From NCBI RefSeq assembly GCF_003340565.1, contig NZ_QPLK01000010.1, positions 62,001 to 126,000 of the forward strand: a DNA stretch of 64,000 bases. The letters are read 5' to 3'. Source of the stretch: Rhodovulum sp. 12E13 (GTDB lineage: Bacteria; Pseudomonadota; Alphaproteobacteria; Rhodobacterales; Rhodobacteraceae). The position numbers and the translations under genes were made by a program. The notes under the pieces were generated by a model, which searched no databases, was not told the origin of the DNA, and was given only the letters and a program-made list of their open reading frames with translations. Shown here piece by piece: positions 8,868-18,540 of this stretch. Numbering within the stretch: the first letter of the stretch is position 1; the number at the start of each line of letters is the position of its first letter.

Positions 8868-9544
8868 GCGCGCACCCCTCGCCCGAAGCGCCCGCCATCG
8901 TCTTCGACCTCGACGGCACGCTCGTCGACAGCGCGCCCGACATCTGCGCCGTCGCCAACGCGGTGCTCGCGGGCGAGGGTGCCGCGCCGCTCACGCTGGC
9001 AGAGGCGCGCGGCTACGTCGGCTCGGGCGCCGACATGTTCGTGCGGCGCATGCGGGCCGCGCGGGGCCTGCCCGATGCCGAGCACGACCGCCTGCTCGCG
9101 GCGTTCCTCGATCGCTACGAGGGTGCGGTCGAGCACTCGGCCCTCTACCCCGGTGTGCTCGACGCGCTGGCGCTGCTGACAGCGCGGGGACACGCCCTCG
9201 GTGTGTGCACCAACAAGCCCATCGGACCGACGCGCACGGTGCTCGCCCATTTCGGCCTCGCCCACCGCTTTGCCGCGGTGCTTGGCGGCGACAGCCTCGC
9301 CGTGCGCAAGCCCGATCCCGCGCCGCTGCTCGCCGTCTTCGCCGAGCTCGGCGCGCCCGGCGGCCTGTATGTCGGCGACAGCGAGGTCGACGCCGAGACG
9401 GCCGACCGCGCCGGCGTGCCGTTCCTGCTGTTCACCGAGGGCTACCGCAAGGCGCCGGTCGAGACGTTGACCCACGCCGCCGCCTTCGCCCATTTCGACC
9501 GGCTGGCGCCGCTGGTCGAGGCGCGCGCCAGCCGCAGCGCCTGA
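8864..9544 (+). CDS. gph: Phosphoglycolate phosphatase (HAD superfamily)
   Basis: Hydrolyses 2-phosphoglycolate, which arises from DNA repair and, in autotrophs, from Rubisco oxygenation. HAD motifs: DLDGTLVDS with nucleophile Asp15 and Asp17, CTNKP (motif II), RKPDP (motif III) and VGDSEVDAE (motif IV); a helical cap lies between motifs I and II. 226 aa. The start is GTG 8864 inside the rpe stop (GTGA overlap), since the conserved FDLDGT region begins only 13 codons later and there is no suitable ATG. Confidence 0.93.
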   Translation: MSAHPSPEAPAIVFDLDGTLVDSAPDICAVANAVLAGEGAAPLTLAEARGYVGSGADMFVRRMRAARGLPDAEHDRLLAAFLDRYEGAVEHSALYPGVLDALALLTARGHALGVCTNKPIGPTRTVLAHFGLAHRFAAVLGGDSLAVRKPDPAPLLAVFAELGAPGGLYVGDSEVDAETADRAGVPFLLFTEGYRKAPVETLTHAAAFAHFDRLAPLVEARASRSA

Positions 9545-9597
9545 GCGGGGCATCTCCCTTCGCTGCAAGGCTGAACCCTTGCTCGGAATTGCCCGTG

Positions 9598-9611
9598 TTG
9601 ATCTGGGTCAA
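9598..9611. promoter_or_regulatory. FnrL/FNR-type operator upstream of the sulfide:quinone oxidoreductase gene
   Basis: TTGATCTGGGTCAA matches the FNR-family palindrome TTGAT-N4-ATCAA with one mismatch. Its centre (9604.5) is about 41 bases before a plausible start downstream of an AT-rich hexamer (TATTCA, 9630-9635), the geometry of a class-II activated promoter. It suggests low-oxygen control of the 9675-12378 genes. Confidence 0.75.
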
Positions 9612-9674
9612 TGTCTCGGTGTGCGAAAGTATTCAGAAAGCGGCATGGAACCGCGGCCGACCGGGAGAGACGCC

Positions 9675-10994
9675 ATGCCGATCATCGACGACCTCACGCC
9701 CACGCGGCGCGGATTTCTGGGTCTGGCTGCCGGGGCGGGCGCGCTGGCCGCCGCCGGCTCGCAGGCCCCTGCGCAGGAGAAGGTATCGACCTCGGCGCGG
9801 ATCGTCATCATCGGGGCGGGAGCGGCGGGCGCCGCCCTCGCGAACCGGCTCGACGAGCGGCTCGACGGCGCCGAGATCACCCTGATCGACGGGCGCGTGG
9901 AGCACTGGTACCAGCCCGGCTTCACCCTCATCGCGGCGGGCCTGCAACCGGCGAGCTACTCGGTCAGCCGCACGCCGAAGTGGCTGCCCCGCCGCGCCAC
10001 CCTGATCGAGGACTGGGCCGCCGAGATCGACCCCGAGGCGAAGCGCGTCACAACCGTGGGCGGCGAGGTGGTCGAGTACGACTTCCTGATCGTCGCGTCG
10101 GGGCTGAAGCTCGACTGGGAGGCGATCGAGGGCTTCTCGCTCGACATGGTGGGCAAGGACGGCATCGGCGCCGTCTATGCCGGCCCCGACTATGCCGAGG
10201 CGACCTGGCGCGCGATGGACCGCTTCACCGACACGGGTGGGCAGGCGCTCTTCACCCGCCCCGCGACCGAGATGAAATGCGCGGGCGCCCCGCTCAAGTA
10301 CACCTTCCTGACCGACGACTACGCGCGGCGGAAGGGCAATCGGGGCAAGGTCGAGATCACCTATGCCGCCCACAGCAAGAGCCTGTTCGGCGTGCCCATC
10401 GTCAACGAGAAGGTGCGCATGCTCTACGAGGATCGGGGCGTGAACGTCGTCCACGACCACGTGCTCAAGGCGATCGACCCGGGCGCGAAGCTCTGCACCT
10501 TCGCCACGCCCGAGGGCGACGTGGAGCTTCCCTACGACTTCACCAACGTGATCCCGCCGATGCGCGCGCCGGACGCCGTGCGCAACTCGCCGCTCCCCTG
10601 GGCCGACCGGTGGACCGACCAGGGCTGGGTCGAGGTCGACATGCATACCCTGCGCCATGCCCGCTATCCCGAGGTCTTCGCGGTGGGCGACGTGGCCGGC
10701 GTGCCGAAGGGCAAGACCGCGGCGAGCGTCAAGTGGCAGGTGCCCGTGGTCGAGGATCACCTCGTCGCGCAGATCGCCGGCCGCGAGGGCACCGAAAGCT
10801 ACGACGGCTACACGTCGTGCCCGCTCATCACCCGGGTCGGCCGGGCGATGCTGATCGAGTTCGACTACGACAACAACCTCGTGCCCTCCTTCCCCGGCGT
10901 GATCGCGCCGCTGGAGGAGCTTTGGGTATCGTGGCTGATGAAGGAGGTCGCGCTGAAGGCGACCTACAACGCCATGCTGCGCGGGCAGGCCTGA
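9675..10994 (+). CDS. sqr: Type-II sulfide:quinone oxidoreductase (SQOR-like flavoprotein) with TAT signal
   Basis: FAD enzyme predicted to oxidise sulfide and pass electrons to quinone. The N-terminus has a twin-arginine signal (TRRGFLG then an Ala-rich stretch), then the FAD-binding IVIIGAGAAGAALA. Features of the eukaryotic-SQOR-like group: MKCAGAPLK with Cys202, the second redox Cys382 in YTSCPLIT, VIPPMRAPD, and FAVGDVAGVPKGKTAAS for FAD binding. These two cysteines correspond to the disulfide pair of human SQOR (201/379). 439 aa; ATG 9675 follows GGGAGAG. The TAT signal implies the catalytic side faces the periplasm. Substrate identity is by homology, not proven. Confidence 0.88.
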   Translation: MPIIDDLTPTRRGFLGLAAGAGALAAAGSQAPAQEKVSTSARIVIIGAGAAGAALANRLDERLDGAEITLIDGRVEHWYQPGFTLIAAGLQPASYSVSRTPKWLPRRATLIEDWAAEIDPEAKRVTTVGGEVVEYDFLIVASGLKLDWEAIEGFSLDMVGKDGIGAVYAGPDYAEATWRAMDRFTDTGGQALFTRPATEMKCAGAPLKYTFLTDDYARRKGNRGKVEITYAAHSKSLFGVPIVNEKVRMLYEDRGVNVVHDHVLKAIDPGAKLCTFATPEGDVELPYDFTNVIPPMRAPDAVRNSPLPWADRWTDQGWVEVDMHTLRHARYPEVFAVGDVAGVPKGKTAASVKWQVPVVEDHLVAQIAGREGTESYDGYTSCPLITRVGRAMLIEFDYDNNLVPSFPGVIAPLEELWVSWLMKEVALKATYNAMLRGQA

Positions 10995-11009
10995 GAGGAG
11001 GACGGACCC

Positions 11010-11378
11010 ATGGAAGAACTGACATTCGGCACCCTGATCGCCGTCTTCGAGGAAATGTTCGGCTTCTGGCTGTTCTGGGCCATGGTCGTCGTCGCCGTGC
11101 TGATCACCCTCTCCTACCTCTACGTGCTGATCCGCGATCACCACCTGTCGATGCGCAAGTTCCTGCTTGCACAGCTCTCGATGCCCTTCGCCGGCGCCGC
11201 GGCCGTCTGGTTCGTGCTGTGGGTGACGAAATCGAACCTCGCCGACATGGGCGGCCCGATCGACGCGATCACCCTGATCGGCATCTTCGCCGTGGGCTCG
11301 ATCGGCGGCGCGATCCTCGTCTACACGCTGCAGTCGCTGATCCGCGGCAAGCAGGACGACAGGGAACTGGAGGTCTGA
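11010..11378 (+). CDS. Small inner-membrane protein, DUF5368-like, in the SQR cluster
   Basis: A 122-residue protein with three predicted transmembrane helices (about residues 22-44, 58-76 and 85-108) and a short basic/acidic C-terminal tail. From memory it fits the DUF5368 family, found next to sulfide:quinone oxidoreductases in Rhodobacterales; I cannot confirm that here. It lies 15 bases after sqr and 4 bases before the anion channel, with a GAGAGGAGG ribosome site, so it is surely in the same operon. Biochemical role unknown; a membrane partner of SQR or of the channel is an inference. Confidence 0.8.
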   Translation: MEELTFGTLIAVFEEMFGFWLFWAMVVVAVLITLSYLYVLIRDHHLSMRKFLLAQLSMPFAGAAAVWFVLWVTKSNLADMGGPIDAITLIGIFAVGSIGGAILVYTLQSLIRGKQDDRELEV

Positions 11379-11382
11379 GCGC

Positions 11383-12378
11383 ATGGCCCAGGCGACCCAT
11401 CCGGGGGCGGCCGAGGCCACGGCGGCCGAGCCGCGACTGGCGCATCTGCCGATCAGCTTTTTTGCCGCGGTGATGGGGCTTGCGGGGCTGACGCTGGCGC
11501 TGCACGCGAGCCAGAGCGCGCTGGGGCTGCCGGGCTGGCCCGCGCAGGCGGCGCTCTGGGCCACCCTCGCCGCCTTCGCCGGCATCGCCGTGCTCTACGG
11601 GCTGAAGGCGGCGCGTTACCCCCACGCCGTCGCCGCCGAGTGGCACCATCCGGTCAAGCTCGCCTTCTTTCCGGCGATTTCCATCTCGCTTCTCTTGATC
11701 GCCACGGCGCTCGCGCCCGACGCCGAGGGGGTGGCGCGGCTCGTCTGGCTCGCCGGCGTGGCGGGGCAGGGGGCGCTCACGGTCGCGGTCGTCTCGGGCT
11801 GGATCGGTCGGCGGCCCTTCCAGCCGATGCACGTCTCGCCCGCGTGGTTCATCCCCGCGGTGGGCAACGTGGTGGTGCCCATCGCGGGCGTGCCGCTGGG
11901 CTATGTCGAGGTGTCGTGGCTGTTCTTCTCGGCCGGGCTGATCTTCTGGCTGGTGCTGCTCACGCTCGTGGTCAACCGCCTGATCTTCCACGACCCGCTG
12001 CCGGGCCGCCTGCTGCCCACGCTGGTCATCCTGATCGCGCCGCCGGCAGTCGCCTTTCTCGCCTGGGCGCAGCTCTCGGGCGGCGGCGCCGATCCGTTCG
12101 GACGGATCCTGCTCAACGCCGCCTACGTCTTCGCCGCCATCGTGGCCGTGCAGGTGCCGAAGCTCTTCCGGTTGCCTTTCGCCCTGTCGTTCTGGGCGCT
12201 GAGCTTTCCGGTCGCGGCGCTCGGCATCGCCTCGATGCGCTTCGCCGCGCTCGCCGCCTCGCCCGCCCATCTCTGGATCGGGGCGGGGGTGCTGGCGCTG
12301 CTCGTCGTGATTGTGGTCGGCCTCATCGCACGGACGGGCCTGGCAATGGTGCGTGGCGAGATCTGCCTGCCGGAATGA
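11383..12378 (+). CDS. SLAC1/TDT-family anion channel
   Basis: A 331-residue membrane protein with about ten hydrophobic helices. The LPISFFAAVMGLAGL start and the PAWFIPAVGNVVVPIAG segment are typical of the tellurite-resistance/dicarboxylate transporter (TDT) fold shared by TehA, SLAC1 and the sulfite exporter Ssu1. A conserved pore-lining Phe lies in the FWLV/FWAL helices. It is last in the sqr operon. In this setting export of a sulfur oxyanion such as sulfite or thiosulfate is an attractive inference, but nitrate, chloride or dicarboxylate cannot be excluded. Confidence 0.87.
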   Translation: MAQATHPGAAEATAAEPRLAHLPISFFAAVMGLAGLTLALHASQSALGLPGWPAQAALWATLAAFAGIAVLYGLKAARYPHAVAAEWHHPVKLAFFPAISISLLLIATALAPDAEGVARLVWLAGVAGQGALTVAVVSGWIGRRPFQPMHVSPAWFIPAVGNVVVPIAGVPLGYVEVSWLFFSAGLIFWLVLLTLVVNRLIFHDPLPGRLLPTLVILIAPPAVAFLAWAQLSGGGADPFGRILLNAAYVFAAIVAVQVPKLFRLPFALSFWALSFPVAALGIASMRFAALAASPAHLWIGAGVLALLVVIVVGLIARTGLAMVRGEICLPE

Positions 12379-12811
12379 GGCCGTGCGATCCGCCGCGGGT
12401 CGTGCGCAAGCACGGCGTCAGGCATCGGGTCATGCCGACCGTCCTTCGGGGGCCGACCCCCCCGCCGAGCACCCGACCTCACGGTCTCCCATAGCCCGCT
12501 CGGGCCGCGTTCCTCGGCCTCCGCCACCCGGCTCGACGGGTTGCGGTGCTGGCAGGGGCCTTTGTCGGCCCGCGCCCCTCTGCCGTTTCAGCCGGCGAAG
12601 CCGGGCGCCCGGCCGGCGACCTGCGGCGCAAGCGGCCATGAGACGGCCGTGCGCGCCACTCCTGGGGCGGCGTGCCCAGGGGGGCGCTTCCCGCGCCCGA
12701 GGTGCGGCGCGGAAGGCCGGGCTCGCCGGTTGCAGCTGTCCTCCGGCCGATCTCTCGCCGCGCGGGTCAGCTATCTTGCCGGGAGCGCGCGCGCCTGCCA
12801 AGCTGTCCGCC
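12379..12811. other. Intergenic stretch, no gene recognised
   Basis: About 430 bases between the anion channel and hyi. It is GC-rich with open frames but no family-like protein. A weak dyad (CCGTGC...GCACGG, about 12382-12415) just after the channel stop could help termination. I see no convincing promoter for hyi. Confidence 0.5.
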
Positions 12812-13561
12812 ATGCAGGGATTTTCGGCCAATCTCGGGATGCTCTGGCGCGAGCTGCCTCTGGCAGAGGGGGTGGTGGCCGCCGGACGCGCCGGCTTCTC
12901 TGCGGTGGAGGTGCAATGGCCCTTCGACACCCCTGCGCAAGAGCTGGGCGCGGCCTGCGTCGCGGCGGGCGTCCCGCTTCTGTCGCTCAACACGCGACGG
13001 GGCGAGTCCTTCGGCACCGCGGCTCTGCCCGGGCGAGGCGCGGAGACGCGGGCAGCGGTGGACGAGGCGGTGGCCTATGCCGTGGAGGCGGGCGCGCGGC
13101 AGGTCCACGTGCTGGCGGGACAGGGCGAGACCTGCGAACAGACCTACCGCGAGAGCCTTGCCCATGCCTGCGCCGTGGCCGCGCCGCACGGGCTGCGCGT
13201 GGTGATCGAGGCGCTCAACGGGCACGACGTGCCGGGCTACCACCTGCGGTCCGTGGCGCAGGCGCTCGAGACGATCGCGGCGGTGGGGCGGCCCGAGTTG
13301 CGGCTGATGTTCGACTGCTACCACGTGCAGGTGGCCGAGGGCGACGTCACCCGCCGCCTCGCCGCCGCCCTGCCGCTGATCGCCCACATCCAGATCGCCG
13401 GCGCCCCGTCGCGCGGCCGCCCCGACGAGGGCGAACTCGACCTGGCGTTCGTGCTGGCAGAGGCGCGGCGGCTGGGCTGGCGGGGGTTCGTCGGGGCGGA
13501 GTATCACCCCGGCGGGCCGACGGAGGAGTCCCTGGGCTGGATGGCGGCGCTGGGCGGCTGA
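12812..13561 (+). CDS. hyi: Hydroxypyruvate isomerase-like TIM-barrel protein
   Basis: Predicted hydroxypyruvate/2-oxo-tetronate isomerase of the xylose-isomerase-like TIM-barrel family, linking glyoxylate/serine metabolism to tartronate semialdehyde. Motifs: FSANLGMLWRELPL at the start, GFSAVEVQWPFD, VIEALNGHDVPGY (metal-binding Glu), MFDCYHVQ (Asp and His ligands), HIQIAGAPSRGRPDEGE and FVGAEYHP. Length 249 aa is slightly short of the usual ~258. ATG 12812 lacks a strong ribosome site, but conservation begins at the next codons. No glyoxylate carboligase neighbours it, so the exact substrate is less certain than the fold. Confidence 0.85.
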   Translation: MQGFSANLGMLWRELPLAEGVVAAGRAGFSAVEVQWPFDTPAQELGAACVAAGVPLLSLNTRRGESFGTAALPGRGAETRAAVDEAVAYAVEAGARQVHVLAGQGETCEQTYRESLAHACAVAAPHGLRVVIEALNGHDVPGYHLRSVAQALETIAAVGRPELRLMFDCYHVQVAEGDVTRRLAAALPLIAHIQIAGAPSRGRPDEGELDLAFVLAEARRLGWRGFVGAEYHPGGPTEESLGWMAALGG

Positions 13562-13732
13562 CCGGGGAAACCACGCGGAGCGCCTCGCGGCGCCTGCTCC
13601 CGCCTCGCGCCGGTGCCGGGCGCGCACCTGCGGCGGGCGTGTCCACGGCAGGCGGGACGGGGGGCGATGGCCGGCCCATGGCGCCGTGGCCGTGCCATGC
13701 CCCGGGCGCGTGGCGCCGTGGCCTCGGGCGGC

Positions 13733-14398
13733 TCAGGCCGCCAGCGGCTCGATGAGGCCGGGGCCCTCGGCGCGGTTCGAGTTCACCCGCGGGTCGACGC
13801 GGTACCAGGCGAGGGTGCCGGGGGCGGGGGCGCGCATGAGCGTCGCGGCGCCGTGGCCTGCCTCGCCGAGCCAGAGCGCCCAGTCGGCCGGTTCGAGCAC
13901 GACGGGGCAGCGATGGTGGAGCGTCGCCATGTCCTCGGCGGCCTCGGTCGTGACGATGGCGACGGTGCGGTGGGCACGGCCCTCCCTCTCCCAGTCCTGC
14001 CAGATGCCGGCGAAGGCGAGGGGGGCGCCGCCAGGTCGGGCGATGTACCAGGGCAGGCGGCGGCCTTCGTCGTCCTTCGTCCACTCGTAGAAGCCCGAGG
14101 CGGGGACGATGCAGCGCCGCTCGCGGCAGGCGGCGCGGAAGGCGGGCTTGGTCGCCACCGATTCGGCACGGGCGTTGATCAGGAGGGGGCCGTCGGTCTC
14201 GCTCTTGTACCAGTGGGGCAGGAAGCCCCAGCGCATCGGCGCGAGGAGCCGCGTGCCGCCCTCGCTGCGGATCGTGGCGACGGGCTGGGTGGGGCAGACG
14301 TTGTAGCGGGGCGTGTCGGGCAGGTCGTTGGCCGGCCGCGCCCCGAACAGGCGGGCCAGCGCCGCGTCTGGATGGGTGATGACGAACCGTCCGCACAT
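13733..14398 (-). CDS. SRAP-domain (HMCES/YedK) abasic-site peptidase-like protein
   Basis: SOS-response-associated peptidase family: forms a covalent, protective cross-link with abasic sites in single-stranded DNA. The start MCGRF puts Cys2 at the mature N-terminus, the catalytic residue. Other family motifs: RYNVCPTQPV, RWGFLPHW, LINARAES, CIVPASGFYEW (catalytic Glu) and HHRCPVVL with the conserved His. 221 aa. No LexA box was seen close to its start. Confidence 0.95.
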   Translation of the reverse strand: MCGRFVITHPDAALARLFGARPANDLPDTPRYNVCPTQPVATIRSEGGTRLLAPMRWGFLPHWYKSETDGPLLINARAESVATKPAFRAACRERRCIVPASGFYEWTKDDEGRRLPWYIARPGGAPLAFAGIWQDWEREGRAHRTVAIVTTEAAEDMATLHHRCPVVLEPADWALWLGEAGHGAATLMRAPAPGTLAWYRVDPRVNSNRAEGPGLIEPLAA

Positions 14399-14496
14399 GG
14401 CGCCCATCATAGCGCGGGCGGCGGCGCCCCGCACCCCCGGGCGCGGACCCGCGCGAAGTGGCCGCGGTGCAGGCTCTCGGGCCCCCGGGGCGAGAT

Positions 14497-14560
14497 GGGG
14501 GCGCTGCCCCCGTCGGCCGGTCGGCCGACTCCCCCGGGATACTTGGCGCAAGAAGAAGGA
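14497..14560 (+). repeat. Dispersed intergenic repeat, copy 1 (double hairpin plus CAAGAAGAAG core)
   Basis: Three parts in order: hairpin GGGGGCGCTGCCCCC (14497-14511), hairpin GTCGGCC/GGCCGAC (14512-14529), and a core running TCCCCCGG-ATACTTGG-CAAGAAGAAGG (14530-14559). Almost the same composite occurs inverted at 20891-20955; shorter relatives occur at 28445, 28654, 61059 and 61127. It lies between the divergent SRAP and cdd genes. Confidence 0.85.
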
Positions 14561-14637
14561 AGGGTCAGGGGCAGGGTGCGGGCGCTTGCATCCGCCGCGG
14601 GCTTGGGCGCAGTCTGGCGCGAGAGGGGAGGATGCGC

Positions 14638-15033
14638 ATGTCGGAAGATCTGATCGCCGCCGCGCGGCAGGTGCGCGAGAACGCCTATGCGCCACATTCG
14701 GGCTTTCGGGTCGGGGCGGCGCTGCGCACCGTGTCGGGCGTGGTCCATGTCGGCTGCAACGTCGAGAACGTGGCCTACCCGGAGGGCACCTGCGCCGAGG
14801 CGGGGGCCATCGCGGCGATGGTCGCTGCGGGAGAGCGCGAGATCGCCGAAATCGCGGTGATCGCCGACAGCCCCGCCCCGGTGCCCCCCTGCGGCGGCTG
14901 TCGGCAGAAGCTGGCGGAATTCGCGGGTGGCGAGGTGCCCGTGGTCATGGCCACGACGGGCGGCGCGCGGCTGGGAATGACGGTGGCCGAGCTCCTGCCC
15001 GGGGCCTTCACGGCCGGCCACATGGAGCGCTGA
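14638..15033 (+). CDS. cdd: Cytidine deaminase
   Basis: Deaminates cytidine and deoxycytidine to uridine/deoxyuridine. Zinc motifs [18 protein letters not shown] (Cys ligand and catalytic Glu) and PPCGGCRQ (two Cys ligands), plus [10 protein letters not shown] near the start. 131 aa, the homotetrameric type. I start at ATG 14638, spaced 6 bases from GGGGAGG; an in-frame ATG at 14632 is too close to it. First gene of a salvage operon with deoA, deoB, add and upp, separated from deoA by only 8 bases. Confidence 0.95.
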   Translation: MSEDLIAAARQVRENAYAPHSGFRVGAALRTVSGVVHVGCNVENVAYPEGTCAEAGAIAAMVAAGEREIAEIAVIADSPAPVPPCGGCRQKLAEFAGGEVPVVMATTGGARLGMTVAELLPGAFTAGHMER

Positions 15034-15041
15034 GGGCGAGG

Positions 15042-16352
15042 GTGGACGCGCGCACCGTCCTGTCCGCCTTGCGCCGCGGCGAGGCCCTGACGCCGGAGTC
15101 GGCCGGCTGGTTCGGGCGGGCGCTCGGCACGGGCGCGGTGACCGACGCGCAGGCGGGCGCCTTCGCCATGGGGGTGTGCCGGGCGCCGATGGACGCCCCG
15201 GCCCGCGTGGCGCTGACGGAAGCGATGCGCGATTCGGGGGATGTGCTGGTCTGGGATCTGCCCGGCCCGGTGGTCGACAAGCACTCCACAGGGGGCGTGG
15301 GAGACTGCGTCTCGCTGGTTCTGGCGCCAGCGCTCGCGGCCTGCGGCGTCTTCGTGCCGATGATCTCGGGCCGTGGTCTGGGACACACCGGCGGCACGCT
15401 CGACAAGCTCGAGGCGATCCCCGGCTACCGCGTCGACGTGGACGAGGCCCACTTTCGCGCGGTGACGGCGGAGGTGGGCTGCGCCATCGTCTCGGCGTCG
15501 GCCGCGCTCGCCCCGGCCGACCGGCGGCTCTACGCGATCCGCGACGTGACGGGGACGGTGGAGTCGATCGACCTGATCACCGCCTCGATCCTGTCGAAGA
15601 AGCTGGCGGCGGGGCTCGAGGGGCTTGTGCTCGACGTGAAGTGCGGCTCGGGCGCCTTCATGAAGAGCCGGCAGGGCGCGCGGGAGCTGGCCGAGAGCCT
15701 TGTCGGCACGGCAGCGGGCGCGGGGTGCCGGGCCGCCGCGCTGATCACGGCGATGGATCAGCCGCTGGCGACGGCCGCCGGCAACGCGCTGGAGGTGGCC
15801 GAGGCGATGGAGACGCTGACCATGGCCTACGTCACCTCCCCGCTTTGGGAGATCACGGTGGCGCTGGGCGGCGAGGCGCTGGCGCTGTGCGGGGCGGCGG
15901 AAGACGTCGCGGACGGGCGCGCACGCATCGACGGCGCATTGCGCTCGGGCGCCGCCGCGGAGCGGTTCGGCGCGATGGTGGCGGCGCAGGGCGGGCCGGC
16001 CGATTTTTTGCAGACATGGCGCGACCGGCTGCCGGGGACGCCGGTAAGACGGGTGGTCGCGCCGGAGCGGGCGGGCTTTGTCGCACGGGTGGAGACCGAG
16101 GCGCTGGGGATGTGCGTCGTGCGGCTCGGCGGGGGGCGGATGGTCGAGAGCGACCGGGTGGACCCGGCAGTCGGCCTGGCGCGGATCGCCGGGCTGGGCG
16201 AGGAGGTCGGGCCGGGCCGGCCGCTCGCCGAGGTTCACGCGGCGAGCGATGCCGACGCCGACATGGCCGAGGCCGCCGTTCGGGCCGCCTTCACCCTGGG
16301 GCACGAGGCGCAAGACCCTCCGCCGCTGGTGCTCGGCCGGGTGGGGCCATGA
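15042..16352 (+). CDS. deoA: Thymidine phosphorylase
   Basis: Phosphorolyses thymidine and deoxyuridine to base plus deoxyribose-1-phosphate. Glycosyltransferase-family-3 fold with the KHSTGGVGD phosphate loop, [17 protein letters not shown] signature, [11 protein letters not shown] and a C-terminal pyrimidine-phosphorylase domain (residues ~340-430). 436 aa, as in E. coli. GTG 15042 follows GAGGGCGAGG; its product supplies DeoB, whose start overlaps this stop (ATGA). Confidence 0.95.
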   Translation: MDARTVLSALRRGEALTPESAGWFGRALGTGAVTDAQAGAFAMGVCRAPMDAPARVALTEAMRDSGDVLVWDLPGPVVDKHSTGGVGDCVSLVLAPALAACGVFVPMISGRGLGHTGGTLDKLEAIPGYRVDVDEAHFRAVTAEVGCAIVSASAALAPADRRLYAIRDVTGTVESIDLITASILSKKLAAGLEGLVLDVKCGSGAFMKSRQGARELAESLVGTAAGAGCRAAALITAMDQPLATAAGNALEVAEAMETLTMAYVTSPLWEITVALGGEALALCGAAEDVADGRARIDGALRSGAAAERFGAMVAAQGGPADFLQTWRDRLPGTPVRRVVAPERAGFVARVETEALGMCVVRLGGGRMVESDRVDPAVGLARIAGLGEEVGPGRPLAEVHAASDADADMAEAAVRAAFTLGHEAQDPPPLVLGRVGP

Positions 16353-17563
16353 GCCGCGCCTTCCTCGTGGTGATGGATTCGGTCGGCGCGGGCGGCGCGC
16401 CGGACGCGGGCGACTTCTTCAACGGCGCTCGCCCGGATACCGGCGCCAACACGCTGGCCCACATCGCCCGGGCCTGCGCAGAGGGGAGGGCGGAGGAGGG
16501 GCGCTCCGGCCCGCTGCGAATGCCGGCTCTCGATGCGCTGGGGCTGTCGGCGGCCGTGCGGCTGGCGAGCGGGGCCTGCATGCCGGGGCCGGGCGTCGCG
16601 CCGCGGGGCCTGTGGGGCGCCGCGCAAGAGGTCTCGCCCGGGAAGGACACGCCCTCGGGCCACTGGGAGCTTGCCGGCGTGGCGGTGCCCTGGGAGTGGC
16701 ACCATTTTCCCGACACCTTGCCTGCCTTTCCGGAGGAGCTGACGAAGGTGGTCTGCGAGGCGGCGGGCACGGAGGGCATTCTCGGCAATTGTCACGCCAG
16801 CGGAACAGAGATCGTCGCAAGGCTGGGAGAGACGCACCTGCGCACCGGCTGGCCGATCTGCTATACCTCGGCCGACAGCGTTTTCCAGATCGCGGCCCAC
16901 GAGGAGGCGTTCGGGCTGGAGCGGCTGCTGACCCTCTGCAAGACGGTGGCACCGATCCTGCACGGGCTGCGTGTGGGGCGGGTGATCGCGCGGCCCTTCA
17001 CCGGTGAGCCGGGCGCCTTTACCCGCACTGCCAACCGCCGCGACTTCGCCATCGCGCCACCCGCGCCCACGCTCTGCGACTGGGTGCAGGGGGCGGGGGG
17101 GCGCGTGCATGCCGTTGGCAAGATCGGCGACATCTTCTCGATGCAGGGGATCGACGACGTGGCCAAGGGCACCGATGCCGAGCTGATGGGCCATCTCGGC
17201 CGGCTGGTGGACGAGGCCGAAAACGGCAGCCTGACCTTCGCCAACTTCGTCGAGTTCGACAGCCTCTACGGCCACCGCCGCGATGTCTCGGGCTACGCCC
17301 GCGCGCTCGAATGGTTCGACGCCGCCATCGCCCCCGTTCTCGACCGCTTGCGCCCGGACGACCTGATGATACTGACCGCAGACCACGGCAACGACCCGAC
17401 CTGGAGCGGCACCGACCACACGCGCGAGCGCGTTCCGGTGCTCGGAGCAGGGCAGGGAGCCGGCGAGCTGGGCCTCATGGCCTTCGCCGACGTTGCCGCG
17501 ACGCTCGCCGCCCACCTGGGGCTGGCCGAGCGCGGACAGGGGCAGGACAGGAGACCCGCGTGA
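16349..17563 (+). CDS. deoB: Phosphopentomutase
   Basis: Moves phosphate between C1 and C5 of ribose or deoxyribose, joining nucleoside phosphorolysis to central metabolism. Alkaline-phosphatase-like metal sites are visible: [14 protein letters not shown] with the N-terminal Asp, DTPSGHWE with the phosphorylated residue, and [10 protein letters not shown]...[10 protein letters not shown] at the C-terminus. 404 aa, as in the family. Coupled to deoA by ATGA and to add by GTGA. No deoC (deoxyribose-phosphate aldolase) is in the window. Confidence 0.96.
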   Translation: MSRAFLVVMDSVGAGGAPDAGDFFNGARPDTGANTLAHIARACAEGRAEEGRSGPLRMPALDALGLSAAVRLASGACMPGPGVAPRGLWGAAQEVSPGKDTPSGHWELAGVAVPWEWHHFPDTLPAFPEELTKVVCEAAGTEGILGNCHASGTEIVARLGETHLRTGWPICYTSADSVFQIAAHEEAFGLERLLTLCKTVAPILHGLRVGRVIARPFTGEPGAFTRTANRRDFAIAPPAPTLCDWVQGAGGRVHAVGKIGDIFSMQGIDDVAKGTDAELMGHLGRLVDEAENGSLTFANFVEFDSLYGHRRDVSGYARALEWFDAAIAPVLDRLRPDDLMILTADHGNDPTWSGTDHTRERVPVLGAGQGAGELGLMAFADVAATLAAHLGLAERGQGQDRRPA

Positions 17564-18540
17564 AGGATCTGCCGAAGATCGAGCTGCACCTGCATATCGA
17601 GGGGGCCGCCCCGCCGGCCCTCATCCGCGATCTGGCGGCCGAGAAGCATGTCGATCTCTCCGGCCTCTTCGACGAGCGCGGCGCCTACGCCTACGACGGC
17701 TTCGCCGAGTTCCTGAGCGTCTACGAGGCGGCGACGTCGGTCCTGACGACGCCCGACGACTACGGCCGCCTCGCGCGGACCGTCTGCGAGAGCCTCGCCG
17801 AGCACGGCGTGATCTACGCCGAGACGTTCCTGTCGCCCGATTTCTGCGGTGGCGGCGATGTCGAGGCGTGGCGCGACTACCTGACGGCGATCCGCGAGGC
17901 GGCCGAGGGGGTCGAGGCGCAGGGCGGGCCGGTGCTGAGAGGCATCGTCACCTGCATCCGCCATTTCGGCCCCGAGCGCGCGAAACCCGTGGCGATCTGC
18001 GCCGCCGAGACGGCGGGCCGCTTCCTCACCGGTTTCGGCATCGCGGGGGCCGAGACGGTGGGCGAGCCGCGCGACTTCCTCTGGGCGTTCGACTGCGCCC
18101 GCGAGGCGGGGCTCAGGCTGACCGCCCATGCCGGCGAGTGGCGCGGCCCCGAGAGCGTGGCCGCCGCGCTCGACGACCTGCGCGTCGAGCGGATCGGCCA
18201 CGGTGTGCGCGCCATCGAAGACCCCGCGCTGGTGGAGCGGCTGGCCGAGGCGGGAATCACTCTCGAGGTCTGCCCCGGCTCGAACGTCGCGCTGCGCGTC
18301 TACCCCGAAACGCGCGCCCACCCGATCGAGCGGCTGCGCGCGGCCGGCGTGCCCGTCACCGTCTCCACCGACGATCCGCCCTTCTTCCACACCACGATGA
18401 CGGCGGAGTACGAGGCGCTGAACGCGGCCTTCGGCTGGGACGAGGGCGATTTCCGCGAGATCGCCCGCACCGCCGCCCGCGCCGCCTTCTGCGATGCCGC
18501 CACCCGCGACCGCCTGCTCAAGCGACTGGACGAGACATGA
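17560..18540 (+). CDS. add: Adenosine deaminase
   Basis: Amidohydrolase converting adenosine to inosine (adenine deaminase activity is possible in this subgroup). Zinc and catalytic motifs: ELHLHIEG (His-x-His), [11 protein letters not shown] (His ligand and catalytic Glu), RIGHGVR (His) and STDDPPFF (Asp pair). 326 aa. GTG 17560 is embedded in the deoB stop; the conserved [12 protein letters not shown] starts four codons in, confirming the start. Confidence 0.92.
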   Translation: MKDLPKIELHLHIEGAAPPALIRDLAAEKHVDLSGLFDERGAYAYDGFAEFLSVYEAATSVLTTPDDYGRLARTVCESLAEHGVIYAETFLSPDFCGGGDVEAWRDYLTAIREAAEGVEAQGGPVLRGIVTCIRHFGPERAKPVAICAAETAGRFLTGFGIAGAETVGEPRDFLWAFDCAREAGLRLTAHAGEWRGPESVAAALDDLRVERIGHGVRAIEDPALVERLAEAGITLEVCPGSNVALRVYPETRAHPIERLRAAGVPVTVSTDDPPFFHTTMTAEYEALNAAFGWDEGDFREIARTAARAAFCDAATRDRLLKRLDET

